A stretch of DNA of 64,000 nucleotides from Frankiales bacterium (lineage in GTDB: Bacteria > Actinomycetota > Actinomycetes > Mycobacteriales > Geodermatophilaceae). Each line of letters opens with the position of its first letter. Within the stretch, counting starts at the first letter, position 1. Positions 17,901 through 27,543 of the stretch are shown here, piece after piece. Location: NCBI GenBank assembly GCA_025465155.1, contig JAODNJ010000070.1, forward strand, positions 1 through 64,000. Reading direction: 5' to 3'. The notes beneath the pieces were generated by a model. It did no database searches. It saw only the letters and a list, made by a program, of their open reading frames with translations, and was not told the origin of the DNA. A program made the position numbers and the translations under genes.

Positions 17901-20548
17901 GCCCGACCTCGGCGACCAGCCTCGAACGGGCGCTGGTCGATCCGGCCGCCCGGATCTCCGCCAGCGCCGACCGGTACTCCCACGCCCTGAGCACCGCCGC
18001 GGAGAACCGGCTGGGGCCGGACGCGTTGGCCGCGATTGACAGCGCCGCCGAAGCCGCAGTCCCCGGCCTGACCGGGCAGGACGCCTATCCGGTGCTGCGG
18101 GCGCACCTGGCGTTGTGCGCCGTCGCCGAGCACGAGCCGGTCGACCTGCTGCGCCGGGCGCTGGCCTGGCCACGCGGTCTGCACGACGCCCGCGACACCG
18201 CCGCGGTCCTCGACTGGCGCATCTACCCCACTGGACACCACTCGATTCGAACCGGTCCGCTGCCGTGGCTGGCCGCCGTCCCCGAGACCCTACGCACCGA
18301 CCCCGAATGGGGCCGCTACCTCACCGACCGCGCCGACGAGGTCACCGCCCTCGCCGCCGCCGTCGCCCAGCAGGCCCACGCCTGGACCCCAGCCGCCGCC
18401 CCGGCCTGGACCCTGCCGCTGCTCGACCGCGACCCGGACCTGGTCGCCGACCTCGCCGTCTGGCGCACCGCTCACGGCGTCGACGACGCCGACCGGCGCC
18501 CCACCGGACCCGCGCTGCCCCCGGCGGCCGACGCCCGCACCCAGCGCCGACTCGACGACCGCGTCGTCCATCTGCTCGGCGAACCGGGCACGGCCGCCGC
18601 ACAGTGGACGCCCCTCGCCCACGGCGTCGACCCGCGCATCACCGCCGACCCCTACTGGCCAACCTTGGCCGAGCGCCTCACCGCGGCAGATCGCGCCGGC
18701 GTCGACGTCACCTCGCTCGTCCGGGCCGCCAGTGACCGTCCTCTGCCCGACGAGCAGCCGGCGGCCGCGCTGTGGTGGCGGCTGACCGCGCACGTCTCCG
18801 CCGCCGCGGTCACCGTCGGCGAGTCCTCCGCGCTGCGCCCCAGCTGGACACCCGTCCTGGCGGCCGTCGTCGGCGACTCGTCAGCCGACCGTGTGCTCGC
18901 CGACCCGGGTTGGCCCGCACTGGTCGCCGCCGTCAGCTCCGCCGGGCCGCGCGGATGGCAGCCCGAGCAGGTGCTGTTCACCGCGTACGAGCTGCTGTGC
19001 GCGGGCCAACCGGACGATGAGCCGCTGCGTCCTGACGAGTTGACCACCGCCCTGGTGTGGCGAATCGGCGTGCTCACCGACCCGACGTCCACCGGGTCCT
19101 CGGCTTTGTCTCCTCCGCCGGTCGATCTCGATCAGCTCCCGACGCCGGACGGAGTCCTCGATCAGGACTGGCTGGCCGGCCTGTCCGCGCCCGAGGACAT
19201 CGAGCTCGACCAACCGGGGTCGCCCGCCAACGACTCGCGTGACGCCGCTGACACCGGTCGCGCGATCGACCGGGCCCAGCAGGAGGACGGCGCCCGCATT
19301 GAACGGCGCCGTCTCCTCGAGCTCAATGAGCAGGCCGCCGCCTTCTTCACCGCCCGCTTCCCCGACTCCTGGGCGCCCGCCTACCTCGCCGGGCGGCTCG
19401 GCACCGACTGGGCCGACGACGACCGGTCCACCGTTGGCTATGCACCCGCCGACTGGACCGCACTAACCGATCATCTGCACCGCCTCGGTGCTACCGACGC
19501 CGAGATCGTCGCCGCCGGCCTGGGCAGTTTCGCGTCCACCGGCCGGGTCATCGACCGGTTCCGCGACCGGCTTGTCTTCGCCATCCGCGACGGCGCGGAG
19601 ATCCACGGCTGGATCGGCCGCCGCAACCCCGCAGAGGACGGCGATGAAGCGGGCCGGGCCGTTCCCAAGTACCTGAACACCGCAGAGACCGACCTGTTCA
19701 CCAAGGGCAACGAGCTGTACGGGCTCACCGAGGGAGCATCGGCGCTGATCGCCGGCGCCGTCCCAGTCCTCGTGGAAGGCCCCCTCGACGCGCTGGCCGT
19801 CACCCTGGCAAGCGACGGCGAGTACGTCGGCGTCGCCCCGCTGGGTACCGCGTTCACCGATGCGCAGGCCGACGCGCTCCGCCCGTTCATCGGCGGGGGG
19901 CGACCTGGCGTCATCGTTGCCACCGACGCCGACGCTGCGGGGCAACAGGCCGCGCAACGGATCTTCTGGCAGCTCACCGCGCGCGGTGACGACCCGCGTA
20001 ACCTGGCCGTCGCGACGGGCAAGGACCCCGCCGAGATGTTTCAGACGGCCGGCGCCACCGCTCTACGCCAGGCCCTCGCTGCCTCCCCCAGCCTGGCCAG
20101 CACGCTCATCGACGCCCGCATTGCGCTCTACACCAACCGGCTGCACACCGTCGAAGGCCAGGTGCATGCCGCTCGCCGCGCCGCCGAAGTCATCGCGGCA
20201 GTCCCTGCCGCCAACTGGCCGGTGTACCTCACCCACGTGGTCGGCCGTACCGGAATCGCACCTGACATCGCACTGTCCGAGGTCCTCGACGTCGCACATG
20301 GCCGTCCTAGGGAGCGCTCCAGCGTCCGAATGCAAACCGGCCTAAGCGAGCGGCTGCCCGAGCGTGGCGCCCCACCTAAGGCGGAACCTGAAAGCACAAG
20401 TCCCGGGGCGCCTCAAAATGGGTGGGGAGATGGGTCGCCGTCCGAGAAGCTCGCGGGCGGCGTTCGAGCGCCTTACCGCGGCGCAGCCGCCCGGCGCCCT
20501 CCGCGCGCTCGACCCCAGACAGGCCCACGCGCGCGGCCGTATCCCTGA
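14942..20548 (+). CDS. MobF (TrwC/TraA-type) relaxase-helicase with TOPRIM domain
   Basis: 1868 residues from the ATG giving MTVHKLTAGDGYAYLTNQVA; an adjacent GTG one codon earlier is the alternative start. The relaxase domain has the Tyr pair Y35-Y36 (GDYYSEKGE) and the three-His metal site at about 256-275 (THRDSRAGDPDLHTHVAISN). A RecD-like helicase follows, with Walker A APAGTGKTT near residue 603 and VVLVDEAGMAG near 677. The C-terminal part (about 1450-1800) has primase-like FFTARFPDSWAPAYLAGRLG and a TOPRIM domain (VLVEGPLDALAV near 1610, VIVATDADAAGQQAA near 1657). It should nick oriT and unwind the transferred strand. The last 60 residues are low complexity. It is followed by the CRISPR array rather than by transfer genes. 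Confidence 0.94.
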   Translation: MTVHKLTAGDGYAYLTNQVAAHDVTERGSGSLGDYYSEKGEAPGAWMGRGLAGVPEFPVGAQVTEAQMVALFGQGRHPNAEQIERAARLSGQDLQQTDRASRLGSPYLVFERANEFRRRCAEEFRDYNIARALEPVTPVPDEDRARIRTAVATAMFAESYGRPPAGARELSGHLARISRQATTAVAGYDLTFSPVKSVSTLWAIAPPEVAAVIEQAHADAVATTLRWLEDHATYTRTGHHGVAQVEVRGLIAAAFTHRDSRAGDPDLHTHVAISNKVQTLDGRWLALDGRPIYKNNVPASERYNTRLEALLVDRLGVRFADRLSTDPSKRPVREVVGIDGPLPRLWSSRRRAIEVRRSALARQFQADHGRPPTTVEAMSLAQRANLETRQAKHEPRSSAEQRAHWRAQALATLRGEEHLRAYLDGVLRGTRGRPHSPTRVWVTETAQQVLAVVSSTRATWQENHVRAEAERHVRTSGLRLADLDRAVDAVVTAALSPPLSIRMDGGVTQGRRAADEPAALRRSDGTSVYVVAGSARYTSSEILAAEQLVLAAAGRRDGHVTPTAAVEVALLESVANGVTLNPSQAQLVRELATSGARVQLALAPAGTGKTTALRALATAWRAGGGEVVGLAPSAAAATVLREQIGADTDTLAKFIHALTTGIHVPPWLTSIGPGTVVLVDEAGMAGTSDLARAVEHVTAAGGSVRLIGDDQQLAAVGAGGLLRDLGAHHGAVGLSQVVRFTDPDTGAPNHAEAAASLALRDGDPAALAYYVDQRRVHVGDLATITDQAYAAWAIDRAAGRDAILLAPTRELVAELNARARADRLARQTGPIGREVTLADSLSASVGDAVITRRNERTLSLGATDWVKNGDRWTVTAVHDNGALDVVHQRTSRHVTLPPGYVTEHVTLGYATTVHGAQGVTADTCYAVATGAEMRQLLYVALTRGRHANHVFLLTAGDGDPHSVITRDALLPPTAVELLTRVLARDGSPTSATSLERALVDPAARISASADRYSHALSTAAENRLGPDALAAIDSAAEAAVPGLTGQDAYPVLRAHLALCAVAEHEPVDLLRRALAWPRGLHDARDTAAVLDWRIYPTGHHSIRTGPLPWLAAVPETLRTDPEWGRYLTDRADEVTALAAAVAQQAHAWTPAAAPAWTLPLLDRDPDLVADLAVWRTAHGVDDADRRPTGPALPPAADARTQRRLDDRVVHLLGEPGTAAAQWTPLAHGVDPRITADPYWPTLAERLTAADRAGVDVTSLVRAASDRPLPDEQPAAALWWRLTAHVSAAAVTVGESSALRPSWTPVLAAVVGDSSADRVLADPGWPALVAAVSSAGPRGWQPEQVLFTAYELLCAGQPDDEPLRPDELTTALVWRIGVLTDPTSTGSSALSPPPVDLDQLPTPDGVLDQDWLAGLSAPEDIELDQPGSPANDSRDAADTGRAIDRAQQEDGARIERRRLLELNEQAAAFFTARFPDSWAPAYLAGRLGTDWADDDRSTVGYAPADWTALTDHLHRLGATDAEIVAAGLGSFASTGRVIDRFRDRLVFAIRDGAEIHGWIGRRNPAEDGDEAGRAVPKYLNTAETDLFTKGNELYGLTEGASALIAGAVPVLVEGPLDALAVTLASDGEYVGVAPLGTAFTDAQADALRPFIGGGRPGVIVATDADAAGQQAAQRIFWQLTARGDDPRNLAVATGKDPAEMFQTAGATALRQALAASPSLASTLIDARIALYTNRLHTVEGQVHAARRAAEVIAAVPAANWPVYLTHVVGRTGIAPDIALSEVLDVAHGRPRERSSVRMQTGLSERLPERGAPPKAEPESTSPGAPQNGWGDGSPSEKLAGGVRAPYRGAAARRPPRARPQTGPRARPYP

Positions 20549-20856
20549 GCGTCCCGTCGCCCGCGAGCATCGTCCCGGCGCCCGCTCTGACGGCCCCCAA
20601 CTGACGACACACGGAGTTTTATAGTCCGCATCCGATACGCTCGCCGTTTTGCTCATTTACCTGGCATGGATCTGCCCACCGTTCGGTGGCATGCGTGCAG
20701 CTTTCCTGAAAGAGGCTAGCGGAAGCCGGGCTAGCTCGATTGATGGGGTTTGGGTGACATGTCGATACGTGAATTGTTCTGGGGACGTTGATGATCATCG
20801 AGAATGCAGGTCCGACAGGAGAAGCAGAGCGGTCGATGCTTCGTCGCGTCGCGACC
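20549..20856. other. Non-coding stretch between relaxase gene and CRISPR array
   Basis: 308 bp with no supportable gene, RNA or clear hairpin. It borders the degenerate, leader-distal end of the array and is somewhat AT-richer than its surroundings near 20610-20790. It may hold decayed repeat and spacer remnants, but none is recognisable. Confidence 0.6.
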
Positions 20857-23800
20857 GGCTCGCCCCCCGGGCGCGGGGAGCACCAGCAGTACGCCGCACT
20901 CGGCAGCGACATCGCGTGGCTCACCCCCTCGGGCGTGGGGAGCACCGGTCGGCGTCGGAGATGCGTCGGAGATGACGTTGGCGGCCGAGGGCTCACCCCC
21001 GCGGGCGCGGGGAGCACCAGGGCAGTGCTCGGTACTGGCGTCACCCGCTGGGCTCACCCCCGCGGGCGCGGGGAGCACTCGATCAGCCCGGCGGCGCGCG
21101 CGGCGGCACCGGGCCACCCCCGCGGGCGCGGGGAGCACTCGGATGGCCGGTTGAGCTCGCACGCGGATCTGGGCTCACCCCCGCGGGCGCGGGGAGCACA
21201 CCAGCGTTTGCCCGGTGTAGTTGAACAGGCAGGGCTCACCCCCGCGGGCGCGGGGAGCACTGGGTCGACAACGAGGTCACAACGGCCACGAGGGGCTCAC
21301 CCCCGCGGGCGCGGGGAGCACCAGGCTTGAAACTTGTCACCCGTTAGGTCTAAGGGCTCACCCCCGCGGGCGCGGGGAGCACACCCTCGGCGGGGCGAAC
21401 GACAAGATCCTCCTGGGCTCACCCCCGCGGGCGCGGGGAGCACTGCACGGTGACCACGATGGCTGCCGAGGCGGCGGGCTCACCCCCGCGGGCGCGGGGA
21501 GCACTCGGTCGCTCGTTCCTTGGCACGGATCGCCTCGGGCTCACCCCCGCGGGCGCGGGGAGCACGACTACGACCGCGGAGACCGGATGCTCGACCAGGG
21601 CTCACCCCCGCGGGCGCGGGGAGCACTACACCCTGACCGCCGACGTCCCCGACGATCAGGGCTCACCCCCGCGGGCGCGGGGAGCACAGGTGCCGTTCGG
21701 CCGCCTCGACGTTCTGCCAGGGCTCACCCCCGCGGGCGCGGGGAGCACGCTCCACAACTTCAAACCGGACCGGTCGAACAGGGCTCACCCCCGCGGGCGC
21801 GGGGAGCACAACCTGCATCGCCCCGGTGTGGATGGGCATGCGGGCTCACCCCCGCGGGCGCGGGGAGCACTGCCCGCCCCTGCCCCACGAGTCCGACCAC
21901 GAGGGCTCACCCCCGCGGGCGCGGGGAGCACCTCCAGGCCTTCCTCACCAACGGCCAGTACCCGGGCTCACCCCCGCGGGCGCGGGGAGCACCGGCGCTG
22001 GTGGCCGTTGTGGCCGCCGAGGCCGGGCTCACCCCCGCGGGCGCGGGGAGCACTACGCCGGCCGCAGCAGGGACTGGCCGAGCCAGGGCTCACCCCCGCG
22101 GGCGCGGGGAGCACACGCCGGAAGGCCGTAGGTGAGCGCGGGAACTGGGCTCACCCCCGCGGGCGCGGGGAGCACGCCTCACCCATGGCGGTGACGAACT
22201 GGGAGGCGGGCTCACCCCCGCGGGCGCGGGGAGCACCACCGCAAGCTGGCCCGGCTGACGTCGGCGCCGGGCTCACCCCCGCGGGCGCAGGGAGCACCGG
22301 CTACATGACCGAGGCCGCCACCGCGATCCGGGCTCACCCCCGCGGGCGCGGGGAGCACGGAGGCGGGCTCTCGTCGAGCTCGACGCTGCCGGGCTCACCC
22401 CCGCGGGCGCAGGGAGCACCTGAATGACATGTACCAGGGAGTCTTCCGGCAGGGCTCACCCCCGCGGGCGCGGGGAGCACGTGAACCACCGGCCCTACGC
22501 CGCTGCCATCGAGGGCTCACCCCCGCGGGCGCGGGGAGCACGCCTCCACGGCGTCCCCGTCGGGGTCGTCCGGGGGCTCACCCCCGCGGGCGCGGGGAGC
22601 ACCTCACCGGCCAGTGGCAGGTGGAGGCCACCCGGGGCTCACCCCCGCGGGCGCGGGGAGCACACGGCTCGGACCTGTACCTGTACCAGGGTGCAGGGCT
22701 CACCCCCGCGGGCGCGGGGAGCACGGCGAAGCAGGGCGTGCGTTTCCGGGGGACGTGGGCTCACCCCCGCGGGCGCAGGGAGCACGCGCCGGTCCGCGGG
22801 CCCACGTAGGCGGCGCCGGGCTCACCCCCGCGGGCGCGGGGAGCACAGCCCGAACCGCAGCGGAAGCCTGCGGCTGGGGGGCTCACCCCCGCGGGCGCGG
22901 GGAGCACGCGCGCCCGCCGTCCAGCCAGGCGGACACGGCAGGCTCACCCCCGCGGGCGCGGGGAGCACCTGCACCTTCTCCCGGCTGACCCGGATGACCA
23001 CGGGCTCACCCCCGCGGGCGCGGGGAGCACGACGACCTGGACCGCCCGGTCGGCATGGCCCTGGGCTCACCCCCGCGGGCGCGGGGAGCACCCGCGCGTC
23101 GTTGGTGACCTGGCCGCCCACGGCGGGCTCACCCCCGCGGGCGCGGGGAGCACGTGGGGCTGCGGAAGTCCATCCGCGTCGCGCTGGGCTCACCCCCGCG
23201 GGCGCGGGGAGCACGAGATCCCCATTCGCCGGAAGCCCCAGCCTGAGGGCTCACCCCCGCGGGCGCGGGGAGCACCTGCCCCCGGCCGCCGCGTACGCCC
23301 CGATGAACGGCTCACCCCCGCGGGCGCGGGGAGCACACGTTACCGACCTCGCGGATGTTGATGTAGTTGGGCTCACCCCCGCGGGCGCGGGGAGCACGGC
23401 CACGTAGCGCACGCGCGTCACTCTCCCCGGGGCTCACCCCCGCGGGCGCGGGGAGCACAGCGTGTTCTGGCTCGTGCAGACGGTGCAGCCGGGCTCACCC
23501 CCGCGGGCGCGGGGAGCACAGCGACGCGGCCGGCGTGTTCGGTGTGCTCGAGGGCTCACCCCCGCGGGCGCGGGGAGCACGACGTGCAGGAGTACGGCGA
23601 GGACTTCCCGCTGGGCTCACCCCCGCGGGCGCGGGGAGCACGTCAACTGCCGGGCGCTGCGGGAAGCGGCCTAGGGCTCACCCCCGCGGGCGCGGGGAGC
23701 ACGCGATGATCAAGCTCGTCAACCAGAACGTGAAGGGCTCACCCCCGCGGGCGCGGGGAGCACATGGTGGCGGGGGCGACGGCGTTGAGCACGTCGGGCT

Positions 23801-26800
23801 CACCCCCGCGGGCGCGGGGAGCACCCGGGCACGGGCATCTTCCCGTCCTCCTCCCTGGGCTCACCCCCGCGGGCGCGGGGAGCACCTCAACAACCCCATG
23901 CGTCACACGCGCTGAGAGGGCTCACCCCCGCGGGCGCGGGGAGCACACGTCGTCGACGACCTTCGCGATCGTCTGGTTGGGCTCACCCCCGCGGGCGCGG
24001 GGAGCACTCGCTGCGGCTGGTGGCCTGCGCGAGCTCCCGGGGCTCACCCCCGCGGGCGCGGGGAGCACCTTCAGCGACTGATCGATCGCGAGCTCGCCGA
24101 GGGCTCACCCCCGCGGGCGCGGGGAGCACAACCTGACCCCGATGTGGCGCAAGGCCGGGGTGGGCTCACCCCCGCGAGCGCGGGGAGCACACCTCGGAGG
24201 AGCCGGTGGCGCAACCCGACCCGGGCTCACCCCCGCGGGCGCGGGGAGCACCCGACGGTGGTACCGAGCCCGAAGGCGACGCTGGGCTCACCCCCGCGGG
24301 CGCGGGGAGCACCCACGAGTACGGACGGTAAGGGTCATGCTGAGGGGCTCACCCCCGCGGGCGCGGGGAGCACCTGGGCCAGCTTGCGGACGCGAGGACT
24401 CGGGTGGGCTCACCCCCGCGGGCGCGGGGAGCACCAGTGCCTGTTCGTGGAGCAGATGGCTCGCGAGGGCTCACCCCCGCGGGGAGCACGGGCGACCGGA
24501 TCAAGCCGCTCGCGGGCGCGGCGGGCTCACCCCCCGCGGGCGCGGGGAGCACGTCTCCTGGGGTTGGGGTCTGCCGCCGTCGTCGGGCTCACCCCCGCGG
24601 GCGCGGGGAGCACGCGGCCAGGACCGCCATCGAGGCTTTCGCGGCGGGCTCACCCCCGCGGGCGCGGGGAGCACTAGCGGGCAGGTCATGTCGGTGTACA
24701 TCCGGCTGGGCTCACCCCCGCGGGCGCGGGGAGCACTCGGCGGCTGACCTGTCAGGGCCGCTGCGGCGGGGCTCACCCCCGCGGGCGCGGGGAGCACAGG
24801 CGCTGGCCCCACTGGGCCCGCCGATGCTCGGGCTCACCCCCGCGGGCGCGGGGAGCACCCACATGAAGGGCGGCTACCGCCGCTGCGTCCGGGCTCACCC
24901 CCGCGGGCGCGGGGAGCACGCGGTCAGCCTCGCCGGGGTCGGCGCCGCGGTGGGCTCACCCCCGCGGGCGCGGGGAGCACGGGGTGGCACTGGTGAGCGA
25001 GGGCCGGCCGCTAGGCTCACCCCCGCGGGCGCGGGGAGCACTCTCACGCGCCCCTCCCGTTACAGCGGCGACTGGGCTCACCCCCGCGGGCGCGGGGAGC
25101 ACCCATCGGGAGCCACCCAGAGGAAGCCGGAGCAGGGCTCACCCCCGCGGGCGCGGGGAGCACTTGCAGACGGCGCAATGCGCGTCGCTCATTCCGGGCT
25201 CACCCCCGCGGGCGCGGGGAGCACGCGGGCGCGGACCTCAACGTTCTCGTCGGCACGGGCTCACCCCCGCGGGCGCGGGGAGCACCTGACCACGGCCGGG
25301 CTGAACATCCGGGTCGAGGGCTCACCCCCGCGGGCGCGGGGAGCACGCGGCCTCACAGGGCATCGCCTCTGCCGCCCCGGGCTCACCCCCGCGGGCGCGG
25401 GGAGCACGAGGAACTGCGTAACCGACTTGGCCGCTGGCTGGGCTCACCCCCGCGGGCGCGGGGAGCACTCGCTTAGGTTTCTGTCAACTCGCGCGCTTCA
25501 GGGCTCACCCCCGCGGGCGCGGGGAGCACATGGACGTGCAGGAGTTCGATGACTTCCCGCTGGGCTCACCCCCGCGGGCGCGGGGAGCACCGGCTGGTGC
25601 CGCCGATGGTCTGGGGAACGCCGGGCTCACCCCCGCGGGCGCGGGGAGCACATCAGCCCGGCCGGCCAGTCGGCGACGTCGAAGGGCTCACCCCCGCGGG
25701 CGCGGGGAGCACGGCGTGTAGACCGGGACCAGCGCCTCCGACTCGGGCTCACCCCCGCGGGCGCGGGGAGCACAGGACTTCGGACTGTGACCGAGCCGAC
25801 CGCCCGGGCTCACCCCCGCGGGCGCGGGGAGCACCCTTGGCGACGACCTTCGGTGTGCGCGGCACCGGGCTCACCCCCGCGGGCGCGGGGAGCACTACAC
25901 CCTGACCGCCGACGTCCCCGACGATCAGGGCTCACCCCCGCGGGCGCGGGGAGCACCTGCCGCCCTGCACGCTGCCGCCGGCGCCGGCGGGCTCACCCCC
26001 GCGGGCGCGGGGAGCACTCTCTCCGCCTTCGTCGGGCCAGCTCCAGAGGGGGCTCACCCCCGCGGGCGCGGGGAGCACGAGCAAACACCGCGACGTCGTG
26101 ATCATCGTCTGGGCTCACCCCCGCGGGCGCGGGGAGCACTCGGTCTCGGTGGTGCCGATCGAGGCGGCGTAGGGCTCACCCCCGCGGGCGCGGGGAGCAC
26201 TTCGTCGTGGTCAAGGTGATCGTGTGCGTGGTGGGCTCACCCCCGCGGGCGCGGGGAGCACGCCCACAGGTGCCGGGTGCCGGCGGCGTCGGGGGGCTCA
26301 CCCCCGCGGGCGCGGGGAGCACCTGTCCAGCACGCCCGAGGAGATCGACGAGGCGGGCTCACCCCCGCGGGCGCGGGGAGCACGCGTTCATCCCGATCAA
26401 CAGCAGTGCCCGGTCGGGCTCACCCCCGCGGGCGCGGGGAGCACTGCATCTGCACCGACAGCGAGGACGACGAGGAGGGCTCACCCCCGCGGGCGCGGGG
26501 AGCACCGGTGGACGTTCACGGGCCCGGGGCAGGTGACGGGCTCACCCCCGCGGGCGCGGGGAGCACGTCGCGAAGGTCGTCGACGCGGTGCTGCGGGTGG
26601 GCTCACCCCCGCGGGCGCGGGGAGCACTTCGCGCCGGACAGGACACGGACGATGCCGTTGGGCTCACCCCCGCGGGCGCGGGGAGCACTTACCACCCCGA
26701 ACTACCTGGCCGATCCCGGCGGGCTCACCCCCGCGGGCGCGGGGAGCACCAGATCGACGGTCAGATGACCTTCGACGACCTGGGCTCACCCCCGCGGGCG

Positions 26801-27115
26801 CGGGGAGCACCCTTGTTGACGCGGTATCCGACGGTCATTCCGGGGCTCACCCCCGCGGGCGCGGGGAGCACGCACCCTTCTCGGAGTGCCCGATGGCCAC
26901 CGAGGGCTCACCCCCGCGGGCGCGGGGAGCACCACGAGCTGCGAGTCGATGACCGACAGATTCCGGGCTCACCCCCGCGGGCGCGGGGAGCACGGCGCCG
27001 TGGACGCTGCCCGCGTCGCCCTGGAGGGCTCACCCCCGCGGGCGCGGGGAGCACCGGGGCGGCATGTCCTATCGGGAGTTGTGGGAGGGCTCACCCCCGC
27101 GGGCGCGGGGAGCAC
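20857..27115 (-). CRISPR. Type I-E CRISPR array, about 103 repeats
   Basis: A 29-bp repeat (plus strand GGGCTCACCCC, then CGCGGGCGCG, then GGGAGCAC) recurs every 61 bp with 32-bp spacers, the standard I-E geometry. I count about 103 repeats and 102 spacers. In crRNA orientation (minus strand) the repeat starts GTGCTCCCCGC, forms the hairpin CCCCGC-GCCC-GCGGGG and ends with the 8-nt handle GTGAGCCC. The two leftmost repeats (20857-20883, 20918-20945) are degenerate and the right end abuts cas2, so the leader is on the right and new spacers enter there. The outermost repeat base is C or A instead of G at a few places, as expected if it comes from the PAM. Internal oddities include a collapsed repeat at 24467-24489, three repeats sharing a G-to-A change and a duplicated spacer. 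Confidence 0.99.
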
Positions 27116-27177
27116 CCTTCCTGACCTGCATTTTCGGTTCAGAAGTAGTGGCTAGTGATTCGGTTTCGAAGCGAACG
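27116..27177 (-). promoter_or_regulatory. CRISPR leader region
   Basis: Only 62 bp separate the leader-proximal repeat from the cas2 stop. The stretch is AT-richer than the flanks (TGCATTTTCGGTTCAG near 27128). The array promoter must lie here, inside the 3' end of cas2, or be the cas operon promoter itself. Confidence 0.6.
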
Positions 27178-27543
27178 CTATGGGATCGGTCGGCGACCGA
27201 ACTTCCGTCGCCTGCTGGCTGCGCTCCAGCCCGGGGGCGGCGGTTCGTCGCCCACTGGCGTCGAGGGCTCGGACGCCGGCCGCATCATCAACGTCAGCCC
27301 ATCGAAGTCGGTAGGCACCCAGTAGTGGTTGTGCACGCGAAAATCCATCCGCTGCTCTCCCGGCACGCTGAACACCATCAACGCCCGGCCACCCGACGTC
27401 ATCTCGCAGACGTTGAGCCACAACAAATCACGCACACGAGTGGACACGTGGCCGACGAAGACACCTGCAGAGATCTCGAGGAGCCATCTCGTCAGGTGCC
27501 CCCGCAACCCCGCCGGACACGCCGACAGGACGATGACCACCAT
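27178..27543 (-). CDS. cas2: Cas2e, CRISPR integration subunit
   Basis: 121 residues. The start MVVIVLSACPAGLRGHLTRW and the segments EISAGVFVGHVSTRVRD and RVHNHYWVPTDFDGLTL are typical of the Cas2e (CasB2/CT1978) family, which pairs with Cas1 to form the spacer-integration complex. The ATG overlaps the cas1 stop (TGATG). The C-terminal 25 residues after MMRP are Pro/Arg rich and longer than in E. coli Cas2e (94 residues); the coding sequence may overlap the leader function. Confidence 0.95.
   Translation of the reverse strand: MVVIVLSACPAGLRGHLTRWLLEISAGVFVGHVSTRVRDLLWLNVCEMTSGGRALMVFSVPGEQRMDFRVHNHYWVPTDFDGLTLMMRPASEPSTPVGDEPPPPGWSAASRRRKFGRRPIP

Noticed and set aside
20788-27155. Long proteins rich in SPPRARGA, LTPAGAGST and HPRGRGEH motifs
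   Set aside because: These are the CRISPR repeat read in the three plus-strand frames. The 61-bp period advances the frame by one each time and the repeat lacks stops, so open frames arise by chance.
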